Shown: positions 19,331 through 30,200 of the stretch, piece after piece
Layout of the letters: each line of letters begins with the position of its first letter
Numbering within the stretch: position 1 is the stretch's first letter
From: an uncultured Cedecea sp.
GTDB lineage: Bacteria; Pseudomonadota; Gammaproteobacteria; Enterobacterales; Enterobacteriaceae
Assembly (NCBI RefSeq): GCF_947498825.1
Contig: NZ_CANMLV010000028.1
Coordinates: 1 to 55,680, forward strand
DNA length: 55,680 nt
Reading direction: 5' to 3'
Notes under the pieces: generated by a model
Databases searched by the model: none
What the model was told of the DNA's origin: nothing
The model's input: only the letters and a program-made list of their open reading frames with translations
Position numbers and translations under genes: made by a program

Positions 19331-19951
19331 TTAAGCATGACGTGCACTGGCAAGCAGCGCTGCAACCAGCACAAACAGCGAACCAAATACCCGATTCAGC
19401 GCCTTCACTTGATGCGGTTCTTTTATCCAGATGGCAATACGTGTTGCCAGCGTAGCGTAACCGATCATCACAATGATATCGACCACTACGGTAGTGACAC
19501 CAAGTAGCAGATACTGCATCACCTGAGGCTGTGTCGGATTGATAAACTGTGGAAACAATGCGGCAAGAAAGACAATACTTTTAGGATTCGTCAGATTTAC
19601 CAGTACCGCGCGCTTAAATAATTTGCTGCCAGGCTGGCTTTTACCCTGTGTTTTAAGATCAATTGAACCAGCAGCACGCCATTGCTGAATACCTAACCAA
19701 ATTAAGTAGGCCGCCCCCGCCCACTTAAGAATTTCGAAGGCCAGTACTGAGCGAGAGAACAGGGTTCCCAGCCCGACACCGACCAGAATGATATGAATAG
19801 CCAGACCTGCCTGCAGACCGGCAATAGACGAGAAAGTCTTACGATATCCGTGGCTAATCGCGGTGGTCATGGTATTAATCGCGCCAGAACCGGGTGAAAG
19901 GCTTAATATTATTGTGGTTATAAGATAGGTTAACCACCACTCAAAGGTCAT
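19331..19951 (-). CDS. rhtB: Homoserine/homoserine-lactone efflux protein RhtB
   Basis: A 206-residue LysE/RhtB-family exporter with six predicted membrane segments. [35 protein letters not shown] and [18 protein letters not shown] are the family signatures, and the C terminus LLASARHA is the same as in E. coli RhtB. It exports homoserine and homoserine lactone. In E. coli rhtC stands next to it; here only rhtB remains. It converges on recQ; a nine-base inverted repeat (19278-19286 and 19301-19309) separates them and may act as a shared terminator. Confidence 0.95.
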   Translation of the reverse strand: MTFEWWLTYLITTIILSLSPGSGAINTMTTAISHGYRKTFSSIAGLQAGLAIHIILVGVGLGTLFSRSVLAFEILKWAGAAYLIWLGIQQWRAAGSIDLKTQGKSQPGSKLFKRAVLVNLTNPKSIVFLAALFPQFINPTQPQVMQYLLLGVTTVVVDIIVMIGYATLATRIAIWIKEPHQVKALNRVFGSLFVLVAALLASARHA

Positions 19952-20050
19952 ACCGATGTTCCCTGAAAACGGACTTTTATGTCACAATACGCTATTGTAG
20001 AAACGGACGCTATCTACTTCAAAAACAGCTGCCAGGCGGTGTGAGTTCTT

Positions 20051-21043
20051 ATGTCTTCGCAGAAAAATGAATGGTTACAACGTGAACAAGCATTTACCTC
20101 TTTCGCGGCCGGTCCACTGACCGCATTTTGGCGAAAGCGTGAGGAGTGCGAGTTTACCGGAGTTGATCAGGTTCGAGTACGTTATGTCCGTTTTTGTTCG
20201 CCAGAGCATCAGCGAGTGGTGGTGGTTTGCCCCGGCAGAATAGAAAGTTATGTCAAATATGCAGAACTGGCTTATGACTTATTCCATAGTGGCTATGATG
20301 TTTTAATCATCGATCACCGTGGCCAGGGACGTTCAGGACGTTTACTTTCTGATTCACACCGTGGTCATGTTGTTAACTTTACCGATTATGTTGAAGATTT
20401 TAATCTGTTCTATCAGCATGAGCTGGTGCCTGGGAAGTGGCAGAAACGCTATTTACTGGCCCATTCAATGGGCGGTGCTATTGCTGCTCTTTGGCTTGAG
20501 AATAACTCTGATGCTTTTAATGCAGTCGCTCTGTGTGCTCCTATGTTTGGCATTATTGTACGATGGCCTGAATGGATCGTTCGGCATATCCTTGACTGGG
20601 CTGAAGAGTATCCCCGGGTACGGGAAAAATATGCGTTAGGGACGGGACGCTGGCGAGCACTGCCTTTTCAGATGAATGTGCTGACCCACAGTGAAGCACG
20701 CTATCGCAGAAATCTACGCTTCTATGCTGACGAGCCAGCATTGCAGATGGGAGGACCCACTTTTCATTGGGTGCGTGAAGGGATAATCGCGGGAGAGAAG
20801 GTGCTGGCAGGAGCAACTGCCATCACGACGCCGACTTTTTTATTACAGGCAGAAGAAGAACGTGTGGTGGATAATCGGGCGCATCTTCGTTTCTGCCAGT
20901 TGAGGGCTGCGGCGGGCTACCCTTGTGAGGGGGAAATACCTTACGTCATTGAGGGTGCGTATCATGAGATCCTGTTTGAAAAGGACGATATGCGCGCCAA
21001 GGCATTACATGCCATTCTTGCTTTTTTCGAGCGACATCACTAA
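20051..21043 (+). CDS. pldB: Lysophospholipase L2 (PldB)
   Basis: A 330-residue alpha/beta hydrolase (E. coli 340) at the inner membrane, which cleaves lysophospholipids. The nucleophile elbow is LAHSMGGA (Ser at about residue 140), and the oxyanion region, DHRGQGRSGR, precedes it; the likely acid is in the segment around EEERVVDN and the His in GAYHEILFE. It heads the pldB-yigL pair, 32 bases apart. Its usual partner in phospholipid turnover, outer-membrane phospholipase PldA, is missing from the neighbourhood. Confidence 0.95.
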   Translation: MSSQKNEWLQREQAFTSFAAGPLTAFWRKREECEFTGVDQVRVRYVRFCSPEHQRVVVVCPGRIESYVKYAELAYDLFHSGYDVLIIDHRGQGRSGRLLSDSHRGHVVNFTDYVEDFNLFYQHELVPGKWQKRYLLAHSMGGAIAALWLENNSDAFNAVALCAPMFGIIVRWPEWIVRHILDWAEEYPRVREKYALGTGRWRALPFQMNVLTHSEARYRRNLRFYADEPALQMGGPTFHWVREGIIAGEKVLAGATAITTPTFLLQAEEERVVDNRAHLRFCQLRAAAGYPCEGEIPYVIEGAYHEILFEKDDMRAKALHAILAFFERHH

Positions 21044-21075
21044 TTCCTGTTTACAGACTGAGGTTCACCCATTCT

Positions 21076-21885
21076 ATGTATCATGTAGTTGCTTCTGATT
21101 TAGACGGCACGTTGCTGTCACCTGACCATTTTCTTTCTGCATACGCAAAAGAGACCTTAAAACTGCTCACTGCTGAAGATATCCATTTCGTTTTTGCCAC
21201 TGGGCGTCACTATATCGATGTCGGGCAGATCCGTGACAATCTTGGGATTAAGTCGTACATGATAACCTCTAACGGAGCACGGGTTCACGATCCTGATAAT
21301 AACCTGATTATCTCCCATAATCTGGCCCCCGATATCGCCCGTAGTTTGTTTAAGATAGTTGCCGATCGTCCGACGATTGTAACGAACGTCTATTGCGATG
21401 ATGACTGGTTTACCAACCGCCACCGCCCTGAAGATCTTGAATATTTTAAAGAAGCTAAATTTGTTTACACCCTGTTTAACGATCCCGCCACGTTGCCTGA
21501 TGACAATGTCAGCAAAGTGTACTTTACGGGGGCAAGCCACGAAGAACTACTGGTGCTGGAACAGGAAATCAATGAAATTTGGGGCGACAGAGTGAACGTC
21601 AGTTTTTCTACCCTGACATGCCTTGAAGTTATGCAGGGTGGCGTTTCAAAAGGACACGCCCTTGAGGAAGTCGCCAAAGCCATGGGCTATCAGCTGTCAG
21701 ACTGCATTGCGTTTGGCGATGGGATGAATGATGCCGAAATGCTCAGTATGGCCGGGAAAGGCTGTATTATGATGAATGCGCATCAACGTCTGAAAGATAA
21801 GCTCCCACACCTGGAAGTGATTGGTAGCAATGCTGATAATGCTGTTCCACATTACTTACGCAAACTGTACCTGCAGGCAGATTAA
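21076..21885 (+). CDS. yigL: HAD-family (Cof-type) sugar-phosphate/pyridoxal-phosphate phosphatase YigL
   Basis: A 269-residue HAD phosphatase of the Cof subfamily (E. coli 266). Motif I is DLDGTLLS (Asp9, Asp11), motif II ATGRHY, the Lys of motif III lies in GVSKGHALE, and motif IV is FGDGMNDAEM. In E. coli it acts on pyridoxal phosphate and on glucose-6-phosphate in the sugar-phosphate stress response, where the sRNA SgrS stabilises its mRNA from the pldB-yigL transcript. Whether that control holds here cannot be seen. Confidence 0.95.
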   Translation: MYHVVASDLDGTLLSPDHFLSAYAKETLKLLTAEDIHFVFATGRHYIDVGQIRDNLGIKSYMITSNGARVHDPDNNLIISHNLAPDIARSLFKIVADRPTIVTNVYCDDDWFTNRHRPEDLEYFKEAKFVYTLFNDPATLPDDNVSKVYFTGASHEELLVLEQEINEIWGDRVNVSFSTLTCLEVMQGGVSKGHALEEVAKAMGYQLSDCIAFGDGMNDAEMLSMAGKGCIMMNAHQRLKDKLPHLEVIGSNADNAVPHYLRKLYLQAD

Positions 21886-21944
21886 TTCAATAGTACAGTC
21901 ATTGGTAAACAAAATAATAAAACCCAGGGCTTTCATTCTGGTTA

Positions 21945-21988
21945 CAATGGCACAGCCCTTTCTTTACGGATAACTGACTGTGCCATTG
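21945..21988 (+). promoter_or_regulatory. Inverted repeat burying the bioP start codon
   Basis: CAATGGCACAG (21945-21955) and CTGTGCCATTG (21978-21988) are a perfect 11-base inverted repeat with a 22-base loop. The right arm contains the GTG start codon of bioP (21980-21982). If transcription starts upstream of 21945, the hairpin would hide the start codon and could throttle translation. Confidence 0.55.
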
Positions 21989-22879
21989 CTCATTATTGCG
22001 ACCCTGCTCTGGGCTTTTTCGTTTAGTCTTATCGGTGAATACCTTGCCGGACAAGTTGACAGTTACTTCTCAGTACTGATTCGTGTCGGACTTGCTGCCT
22101 TGGTATTTTTGCCTTTCCTGCGTTTCAAAGGCTATAGCCCGAAAGTGCTCCTGCTGTATATGGTGCTGGGTGCACTTCAGCTCGGCGTGATGTATCTGCT
22201 TAGCTTCCGGGCCTATCTCTATCTGACTGTGCCTGAATTCTTACTGTTTACTGTGATGACGCCGTTATATATCACGCTGACTTATGACCTGCTACGCGGA
22301 ACCAGGCTGCGCTGGGGTTATGCCTTTAGTACCCTGCTGGCGGTCATCGGCGCGGCGATTATCCGCTACTCTCAAGTCAGCGACAATTTCTGGACCGGGT
22401 TACTATTAATACAGGGGGCGAATATCTGTTTCGCTGTCGGTATGGTGGGCTATAAGCGGTTGATGGAACTCCACCCGATGCCACAACACAGCGCTTTCTC
22501 TTGGTTCTACCTTGGAGCGTTTATCATTGTCGCTATCGCATGGTTTATGCTGGGAAATCCTGCGAAATTACCCACTACAACACTGCAGTGGAGTATTCTC
22601 GTCTGGCTGGGAGTCGGCGCTTCCGGGCTGGGGTATTTTCTCTGGAATTACGGTGCTACCCAAGTGGATGCGGGTACTTTGGGGATTATGAACAATGCCC
22701 TGATCCCCGCGGGATTGTTGGTTAATCTGGCTATCTGGCAGACACAGCCGCACTGGCCGAGTTTTATTATTGGTGGCTCAGTGATACTGGTCTCGCTGTG
22801 GGTAAATCAGCGCTGGGTCGCTCCGCGCTGCGAACAAAAGGCAGACGATCGCAAGCGTGCTGACGCGTTGAACGAATAA
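21980..22879 (+). CDS. bioP: Biotin transporter BioP (YigM), GTG start
   Basis: A 299-residue inner-membrane protein with ten predicted membrane segments in two EamA domains, equal in length to E. coli YigM, the biotin importer. [43 protein letters not shown] and [17 protein letters not shown] match the family. The GTG start gives the family length; no strong ribosome site is seen, and the start lies within an inverted repeat. The last 113 bases overlap the end of metR on the opposite strand. Confidence 0.95.
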   Translation: MPLLIIATLLWAFSFSLIGEYLAGQVDSYFSVLIRVGLAALVFLPFLRFKGYSPKVLLLYMVLGALQLGVMYLLSFRAYLYLTVPEFLLFTVMTPLYITLTYDLLRGTRLRWGYAFSTLLAVIGAAIIRYSQVSDNFWTGLLLIQGANICFAVGMVGYKRLMELHPMPQHSAFSWFYLGAFIIVAIAWFMLGNPAKLPTTTLQWSILVWLGVGASGLGYFLWNYGATQVDAGTLGIMNNALIPAGLLVNLAIWQTQPHWPSFIIGGSVILVSLWVNQRWVAPRCEQKADDRKRADALNE

Positions 22880-23720
22880 ATGCCTCTGTTACCGGCTGAC
22901 GTTGTTCTCCATCGCGGACTGCAGCGTACAGCCGGCTCCATAATCCGTCACCCAGTGGTTTCGTTACCAGCAATCCCTGACGTTCAAAACTTTCCACCAC
23001 CCAGTGTGGCAGGGCTGCAATGCCCATATTAGCCGACACCATCTGAATCAATAGCAAAGTATTATCGACACTTTTGAATACCGGACTGATACCTGCGGGT
23101 TGCAAAAAGTTACGCCATATATCAAGGCGCTGACGCTGAACAGGATAGATCAGTACCGTTTCATCGCTTAAATCTTCTGGCTCGATCCGTGCTTTACCTG
23201 CCAGAAGATGCTGAGGAGCCAGTACCAGGCGCACTTCAAAATCAAACATCGGCGAATAGTGCAGTTCGCTGCGCGGTAAAATTTCAGATGTCAGAACAAT
23301 ATCCAGTTCACCTTGCTGCAGCCCGGGCTGCGGATCGAAGGTGACACCCGATTTAAAATCCATCTCTACTTGAGGCCAGTCCTGACGAAAACTTTCCAGC
23401 GCGGGTGTCAGCCATTGAATACAGCTATGACATTCAATAGCGATACGCAGTCTGCTCTGATGCGGCTCATTACAGGTTTGTAGAGCATGAGCGATTTGTG
23501 GCAGCACCTGCTGAGCTAATTGCAGCAAAATTTCACCTTGTGGTGTGAAGCGCAATGGCTGGCTTTTCCGGACAAACAAGCGAAACCCAAGTCGCTGCTC
23601 TAAGTCACTGAACTGATGAGAGAGCGCTGATTGAGTTTGATGCAATGCTGCAGCCGCAGCGGCAAGAGAACCGTGACTGCGCAAGGCCTGCAGGGTTCGC
23701 AGATGTTTTATTTCTATCAT
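22767..23720 (-). CDS. metR: LysR-type activator MetR
   Basis: A 317-residue LysR-family regulator, equal to E. coli MetR, with homocysteine as co-inducer of metE and other genes. The N-terminal winged helix spans about residues 5-60 ([24 protein letters not shown]), followed by the effector-binding domain. It is divergent from metE, and the TGAA-N5-TTCA site overlaps its own start codon, fitting autoregulation. Its last 38 codons run antisense to the end of bioP; both proteins keep full family length, so the overlap is real. Confidence 0.96.
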   Translation of the reverse strand: MIEIKHLRTLQALRSHGSLAAAAAALHQTQSALSHQFSDLEQRLGFRLFVRKSQPLRFTPQGEILLQLAQQVLPQIAHALQTCNEPHQSRLRIAIECHSCIQWLTPALESFRQDWPQVEMDFKSGVTFDPQPGLQQGELDIVLTSEILPRSELHYSPMFDFEVRLVLAPQHLLAGKARIEPEDLSDETVLIYPVQRQRLDIWRNFLQPAGISPVFKSVDNTLLLIQMVSANMGIAALPHWVVESFERQGLLVTKPLGDGLWSRLYAAVRDGEQRQPVTEAFIRSTRQHACDRLPFVRSAERPSADLPTARPVSLSHQ

Positions 23721-23732
23721 GAAAATCCTTCA
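23720..23732. promoter_or_regulatory. MetR box in the metR-metE region
   Basis: TGAAAATCCTTCA fits the MetR consensus TGAA-N5-TTCA exactly. It begins at the last base of the metR start codon and lies about 215 bases before metE, in the position expected for MetR autoregulation and metE activation. Confidence 0.75.
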
Positions 23733-23783
23733 TTTCGCCATGAACAAATTGCGCTTGAGGAATACACAGTACCTGCGGATTAT

Positions 23784-23815
23784 AGATGTGTAAACATCTG
23801 GACGTCTAAATGTTT
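23784..23815. promoter_or_regulatory. MetJ operator: four tandem met boxes
   Basis: Four adjacent eight-base boxes, AGATGTGT, AAACATCT, GGACGTCT and AAATGTTT, resemble the met box AGACGTCT (the third has seven of eight). MetJ with S-adenosylmethionine binds such tandem boxes to repress methionine genes. They lie between the MetR box and metE. Confidence 0.8.
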
Positions 23816-23947
23816 TTGAAAAGAGAAAACGACAGGCTGTATTTACCGACTGATTATTCATTTGAGTCAGTTCAAGGGAAACAAGTGGCCATGCCCTTGC
23901 CCGAAGTAGAGATTCAGCCGGATACCTAATTTAAATGAGGCAATAGC

Positions 23948-26212
23948 ATGACTATCCATAATCATACTCTCGGGTTTCCACGTGTCGGCCTTCGCCGCGA
24001 ACTGAAAAAAGCACAGGAAAGCTACTGGGCGGGTAACCTTTCTCGTGAGGCTCTTTTGGCTACGGGGCGCGAACTGCGTTCCCGTCACTGGGAACAGCAA
24101 AAACAAGCGGGGATAGAATTAGTGCCTGTGGGCGATTTCGCCTGGTATGACCATGTTCTGACCACCAGCCTGTTACTCGGCAATATCCCTCAGCGTCATC
24201 AGAACCTGGACGGCAACGTAGATATCGATACTCTGTTCCGCATCGGTCGTGGTCGTGCACCTACGGGGGAACCTGCCGCCGCTGCGGAAATGACGAAATG
24301 GTTTAATACCAACTACCACTATATGGTGCCGGAATTCAGTCTGGGGCAGAAATTTAAACTGACCTGGACTCAATTGCTGGATGAGGTAGACGAGGCGTTG
24401 GCGTTGGGCCATAACGTGAAACCGGTCCTACTGGGCCCGGTGACTTATCTGTGGTTGGGTAAGGTGAAAGGTGAGCAATTTGACCGTCTCAGCCTGCTGA
24501 AAGATATTCTGCCTGTATATCAGCAAGTGTTAGCTGCGTTGAGTGAACGTGGCATTGAATGGGTACAGATTGATGAACCCGCCTTGGTTCTTGAATTGCC
24601 AGCAGAATGGCTGGCCGCTTATCAGCCTGCCTATGATGCCTTGAGCGGCCAGGTTAAAGTACTGCTAACCACCTACTTTGAAGGTGTGACGCCTAATATC
24701 AATACTATCAAAGCACTGCCGGTACAGGGCCTGCACGTTGATTTCGTACAGGGGAGTGATGATATCAACCATATTCATCAGCAGTTGCCTGCTGACTGGG
24801 TGCTCTCCGCCGGGGTTATCAATGGTCGTAATGTATGGCGAACTGACCTGAGTGAAAAATATCAGCAGTTAAAAGAAATAGTAGGTAAGCGTTCGTTATG
24901 GGTCGCCTCCTCCTGTTCGTTACTACACAGCCCAATTGACCTCAGTGTGGAAACACGGCTGGATAGCGAGGTGAAAAGTTGGTTTGCTTTTGCATTGCAA
25001 AAATGTACCGAACTGGCACTGCTAACCCAAGCGCTGAACAGTAATGAGACAACCATAATTGCTGAATGGAGTGCACCGATCCAAGCTCGGCGTCACTCTA
25101 CTCGTGTGCATAATGCTGAGGTTGCACAGCGACTGGCAAACATTACCGCTAAAGATAGCCAGCGCGATAATACCTATATCCTCCGTGCCGCAGCCCAGCG
25201 GCAGCGTTTTAATCTACCTGCATGGCCAACGACCACTATTGGCTCCTTCCCACAAACCACCGAGATTCGCGGTCTGCGTCTGGACTTTAAGAGAGGCAAT
25301 CTGGACAGTAATCATTACCGCACTGGTATCGCTGAACATATTAAGCAAGCTATTGCTGAACAGGAACGGCTTGGTTTAGATGTTTTCGTTCACGGAGAAG
25401 CCGAACGTAACGATATGGTGGAATATTTCGGCGAACATCTGGATGGTTTTGTGTTTACTCAGAATGGTTGGGTACAGAGCTACGGTTCGCGTTGTGTTAA
25501 GCCCCCGATTGTGATTGGTGATATCAGTCGGCCCAAACCTATCACGGTTGAGTGGGCTCAATATGCGCAATCTCTGACCGATAAACCGGTAAAAGGCATG
25601 CTGACTGGCCCGGTCACTATCCTGTGTTGGTCCTTCCCGCGTGAAGATATCTCCCGCGAGACGATTGCCAAACAAATTGCCCTGGCATTACGAGATGAAG
25701 TGGCGGATTTAGAAGCAGCAGGTATTGGTATCATTCAGATTGATGAGCCCGCTCTGCGGGAAGGATTACCGTTGCGTCAGTCAGACTGGCAGGCCTATCT
25801 TAACTGGGCCGTAGAAGCTTTCCGGTTGAATGCCGCGGTCGTTCGGGATGACACGCAGATCCATACCCATATGTGTTACTGCGAGTTTAACGACATTATG
25901 CCGTCGATTGCTGCACTGGATGCCGATGTGATTACCATTGAAACCTCTCGCTCGGATATGGAGCTGCTTGAGTCGTTTGAGGCATTCGAATATCCCAATG
26001 AAATCGGACCGGGTGTTTATGATATTCACTCACCTAATGTGCCAGATGTTGGGTGGATTGAGACGCTACTGCAAAAAGCCGCAGCACGTGTTCCATCTGA
26101 ACGTTTATGGGTTAATCCTGACTGTGGTTTGAAAACACGTGGTTGGGTGGAAACCCGGCAAGCACTTGAAAACATGGTTACAGCAGCACGTAATTTACGT
26201 AATGCATCGTAG
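23948..26212 (+). CDS. metE: Cobalamin-independent methionine synthase MetE
   Basis: A 754-residue enzyme (E. coli 753) that moves a methyl group from 5-methyltetrahydropteroyl-triglutamate to homocysteine. Two (beta-alpha)8 barrels are expected. The zinc ligands lie in the C-terminal barrel: His and Cys in THMCYC (about 642-644), an acidic residue in QIDEPAL-type strands, and Cys in [10 protein letters not shown] (about 727). The N-terminal [19 protein letters not shown] signature is intact. Divergent from metR, under MetR and MetJ sites. Confidence 0.98.
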   Translation: MTIHNHTLGFPRVGLRRELKKAQESYWAGNLSREALLATGRELRSRHWEQQKQAGIELVPVGDFAWYDHVLTTSLLLGNIPQRHQNLDGNVDIDTLFRIGRGRAPTGEPAAAAEMTKWFNTNYHYMVPEFSLGQKFKLTWTQLLDEVDEALALGHNVKPVLLGPVTYLWLGKVKGEQFDRLSLLKDILPVYQQVLAALSERGIEWVQIDEPALVLELPAEWLAAYQPAYDALSGQVKVLLTTYFEGVTPNINTIKALPVQGLHVDFVQGSDDINHIHQQLPADWVLSAGVINGRNVWRTDLSEKYQQLKEIVGKRSLWVASSCSLLHSPIDLSVETRLDSEVKSWFAFALQKCTELALLTQALNSNETTIIAEWSAPIQARRHSTRVHNAEVAQRLANITAKDSQRDNTYILRAAAQRQRFNLPAWPTTTIGSFPQTTEIRGLRLDFKRGNLDSNHYRTGIAEHIKQAIAEQERLGLDVFVHGEAERNDMVEYFGEHLDGFVFTQNGWVQSYGSRCVKPPIVIGDISRPKPITVEWAQYAQSLTDKPVKGMLTGPVTILCWSFPREDISRETIAKQIALALRDEVADLEAAGIGIIQIDEPALREGLPLRQSDWQAYLNWAVEAFRLNAAVVRDDTQIHTHMCYCEFNDIMPSIAALDADVITIETSRSDMELLESFEAFEYPNEIGPGVYDIHSPNVPDVGWIETLLQKAAARVPSERLWVNPDCGLKTRGWVETRQALENMVTAARNLRNAS

Positions 26213-26659
26213 CACCGTAAAAGTGCAGTACAACTGCTCGCATAAAATTCGCCCTAAGTATTGCTGGCAACAGGTGATATAAGGGGCAATGAGTACGGAT
26301 TTATCCTGACAGAAACGCCCATCAGACTAAAATAGTACTTTTGGCGTTTCTATTGATTAGATAACATCATACAGAATACCTCTCTATGCTGTCGCTTATC
26401 ATATAGCTCTAATCCTCAGTATTCTGACTTTGCTGATGGTGTTGATATCTGTGGATATTCGGGAAATACATTCCCCTTATGGCACTAATTATTCAGTGAG
26501 ATAGACATATCCTATTGCTACAATCCCGCATAAATGAAATGGTTATGAAATAAGAGTATGCTTATCAATTTATGATGCAACTCGGTTCAGATGAGAGTTC
26601 TTAATTGGGCTTCCATGAGTAACCGCAGATAGTTTATTTCATAACATACAGGGAAGATT
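26213..26659. other. Gene-free 447-base region between metE and the EvgA-like regulator
   Basis: No convincing ORF is present. An inverted repeat AGAAACGCC (26311-26319) and GGCGTTTCT (26343-26351) with a 23-base loop could end metE transcription. The remainder is AT-rich and must hold the promoter of the two-component genes. TATCATATAG, TGAAATAAGAG and similar stretches offer possible -10 sequences, but no pair stands out. It is the left border of the accessory block. Confidence 0.5.
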
Positions 26660-27295
26660 ATGGTATCTATTCTTATTGTGGACGATCATCCGGCCATTTG
26701 TTTCGCCCTTAAAGTCCTCCTGGAAAAGGAGAAAGCCTTTCAAGTTAATATTTCAAATGGCGAGAATGTTCTTAAGGAAATATATCAGTACAGCCCGAAA
26801 CTTCTTATTCTTGATCTCGAATTAACGCATGGTAGTGGTCTCGATTTGTTGCCTAAAATAAAGCGGCACTTTCCTGCACTCAATATTTTAATTTTTACCA
26901 GTCAGCCAGCCAGTTTATATGCTTTGCGCACGCTGCAAGCGGGGGCCAGTGGGTATATTAATAAAAACACATCACTGGAATACGTAGAGCCTCTCTGCCA
27001 GTTAATTATAAAAGGCTATCAATGCTTCCCTGAAGGGGTCATCTATCGAGAGAATATTTTGCAGGGAGAACGAAGCGTTAGTGATACCCCATTGGCTCTA
27101 CTTTCCGATCGTGAAATCACGGTGTTGAACTTTTTAAAGCAGGGTAAAAGTAATATGGAGATTGCCGGACTTCTGTCATTAAGTAATAAAACAATCAGTA
27201 CTTATAAAGTACGCATATTGCAAAAATGTGGTTGTGATGACCTTAACCAGCTTTTTGAAATGGTTGCTGAGGAGAAATGTAGTGAGGAGCATTAG
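26660..27295 (+). CDS. NarL/FixJ-family response regulator, EvgA/BvgA-like
   Basis: A 211-residue response regulator. The receiver domain (1-120) has the acid pocket Asp8-Asp9, phospho-acceptor Asp52 in LILDLEL, Thr80 and Lys102. The LuxR-type helix-turn-helix is at about 147-203 (LSDREITVLNFLKQGKSNMEIAGLL). Length, layout and the hybrid sensor next door match EvgA and BvgA. AGGGAAG lies just before the ATG. The sensor start overlaps the last 14 bases of this gene. The genes it controls are unknown; it does not belong to the conserved E. coli neighbourhood of metE, where dlhH would be next. Confidence 0.9.
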   Translation: MVSILIVDDHPAICFALKVLLEKEKAFQVNISNGENVLKEIYQYSPKLLILDLELTHGSGLDLLPKIKRHFPALNILIFTSQPASLYALRTLQAGASGYINKNTSLEYVEPLCQLIIKGYQCFPEGVIYRENILQGERSVSDTPLALLSDREITVLNFLKQGKSNMEIAGLLSLSNKTISTYKVRILQKCGCDDLNQLFEMVAEEKCSEEH

Positions 27296-30200
27296 CTGGC
27301 TACTTCTTCTGATATTTACGTTTCAAATCGGTGCTGTCCAGGCGCAAGAACCTCTTAAACTGATTGCCCGGAGTCAGGAATTGTTACCTGATCCTGGATT
27401 ATTGCAAGAGGAATGGCGCTGGCTACGCGCGCACCGTAAGTTTCGACTTGCGGTCTGGCTGCCCATGTCTCCGCCCTACGATATTACTACCGGTCTGAAT
27501 GACTACGGTGGTATCAACGCCGATTTTCTGGGGCTTATAGAGCGTAGCTTGGGTATAGAAATTGATGTCATTCGTTTTCCCGACTATGCGGCAGCACGCG
27601 ATGCTCTGCAGAAAGGGAATGCTGACTTTATCGCCCAGGCTGGAGATAACCAGCTTAAAGACGGCATGCTACTGAGTACTCCTTACAGTATCAACGAAGC
27701 GGTTGAAGTTATTAATACTGACTCTGAGGAAACTGAATTACCCAAGAGAATCGCCGTTGAGGACTCTTATAGTGATACTCAGGTACTGGCTCATTACCCG
27801 AACGCACAGCGGGTCAAGTTCTATTCTTCCCGTCACGCAATGGAGGCGCTGGCCTTCCGACAGATAGATCTTTTTTATTGTGATGAGATTACTGCCCGCT
27901 ATTTATTGAGTCAGTCTAACTTTGGCAACCTTCGTATTCGTCCTTCCTCCCATCCGCTTACAGGTTCAGGATTCTCTTTTGCCGTTATGCCAGAACATAA
28001 AATCTGGGTTGATATTCTCAATAAAGTGCTCAAGGTTGTTCCTGATAGTGTCAGAGTGGAAATTCATCGACGCTGGAACGGCGGTATTCCGCTTTCACTC
28101 AGCGAGCAGCAACCGGTATTTACCTCTCTTGAGCATAAGTGGATCCGAGAGAATGAACACATACGTGTTGCCGTAGCAGAAGATAACGCGCCAGTAGCTT
28201 GGTTCAATGCATCCGGACAGTTACGAGGAATTATTGCAGATATTCTTACAGCGTTGAAATTACGCACGGGCCTGACTTTTGATATACAGCGCTATCCTGG
28301 TCAGCAGGCGGCATTGATGGCTGTAAAAGAGGGCAAAGCCGATCTTGTTGCTGGCGGCATTCAGGATGACATCTGGCGTGTTGATTTGATAACTACCAGA
28401 ACGTGGCTCTACAACTCATGGGTGATGGTAGGGCATCGTACACGCGACGAGGCTGCAATTGATTCGACGATTTTCAGCCTTGACGGGCAGTCACCAGACG
28501 CTTGGCTACGTGAACAGACGCTGGGAAAAGATACTAAGGTAACCTCCTGGCGACAGGGGCTTGATCGTGTACTCCGAAAAACAAGCGATATGATGGCTAT
28601 GCCGCTGATTGTCGCGAATGCCTTTCTTAGCGAAAAAACTTACTCATCGCTGCATATTCTGGCGGGTATCGATATCGATCCAATGCGCTATTCGTTTGGC
28701 GCGTCTGAGCAATCCTGGCCGCTGATCACTATCCTCAACAAGACGATGATTAATATTCCCCCCGAGGATCTACACGCCTTGACTCGTGGAGCGAGTGTTG
28801 GAAACGGCCTTGCCGTTATACCACGCCCAACAAATTTGAGCTGGCCGTTTCTGGCGGGTTACGGCTTTGCCGGATTACTGTTAACTCTCGCTATTTGGTA
28901 TGGCTATCGCTATCTGCGAAGTCGTCTCAGCTTGCAAATGGAGAAGATACCTTTCCCACTCTTTATTTGTGATCCGCGTGGCGTGGTGAAGCGCGTTAAT
29001 CGGGCGTTTTGTGATGGTCTCTCCGTCAGTCGTTACAGCGTGGAAGGGCGGCCGCTGACTGAGATTTTAGGCGTTGATTCGCTTACAGAACATAGCGAAC
29101 AACGGCTTCATTATCAGGATCGTCTGCTGAGAATATGGCGCGTGCCGTTAGGTACAAGAAGAGGTTATGCCGGTGGCTGGATAGATGAGACGCGTCAGTT
29201 AACCTTTATTAAAAAGCTGCGCAGGAGCAAGCGATATGCCGATGAGGCCAGCAGGGCTAAAAGTGATTTTCTGATAACGATGAGTCATGAGATTCGCACC
29301 CCTGTAAGCGCCATCATCAGCATGTTGGAACTGATGAGAAAACGTGCAGACGATGTGCAGCAGAACACACGATCGATACAGGTTGTATGGGATGCAGCTC
29401 AGTCCCTGCTATTGCTCATTGGTAATATACTGGATGTCTCGCGTATCGAGGCGGGTCGTCTGGTGTTACGTCCAGAGCGCGTTGTGCTACGGGAACTGAT
29501 CGAAGATGCTGCTTTGCTCTTTGAAGAGTTAGCGAATCAAAAGGCGCTAACATTCAGGCTGGAAATCGACACGGAAATACAGGGCGACGTACTGGCGGAT
29601 CGCAGCCGCCTGAGGCAGATCCTCGTTAATTTAGTCGGTAATGCGATTAAGTATACCGATCGAGGTAGTGTTGTTTTACGGTTTGATAAGATAGAAAAAG
29701 AGAGTGGCTATCTGCTACTGGGTATACATGTAGAAGATACCGGTTCAGGAATTGATAAGAGAACACTGAGTCATATTTTTCAGCCCTTTGTACAGGGTGA
29801 GAATAGTCGGAAGGTGCAGGGCAGTGGCCTTGGATTATATATTTGCCGCAGTCTGGCAGAGATGATGGGAGGAAGCATTGACTTACAAAGCGAGCCCGGT
29901 CAAGGAACGCTAGTGACGGTAATGCTTAAATTTCTGGTAATGCCACCTCAAACTGCACCTGCGCCACTGCGACAGAAGGAAAAACCAAAAGGCCCACTTA
30001 ACATTCTGGTGGTTGACGACAATCCTGCCGGAAGAATGCTGTTGATTGAGCAGTTACGCTGGCTGGGTCATCATGCTGTCGACGCAGAAACACTGAAACA
30101 GGTGCTAACAAGCGTAGAAAACAATCAGCCAGATGTCATTTTTACCGATTGCAATATGCCCGGAGGGGATGGTTTCACCCTTGCTGGCATTATTTTAGCT

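Noticed and set aside
21902-21948. Possible BirA operator before bioP (TTGGTAAAC and GGTTACAAT)
   Set aside because: The half-sites are about 29 bases apart, whereas BirA operators have 14-16 bases between them, and both halves have mismatches.
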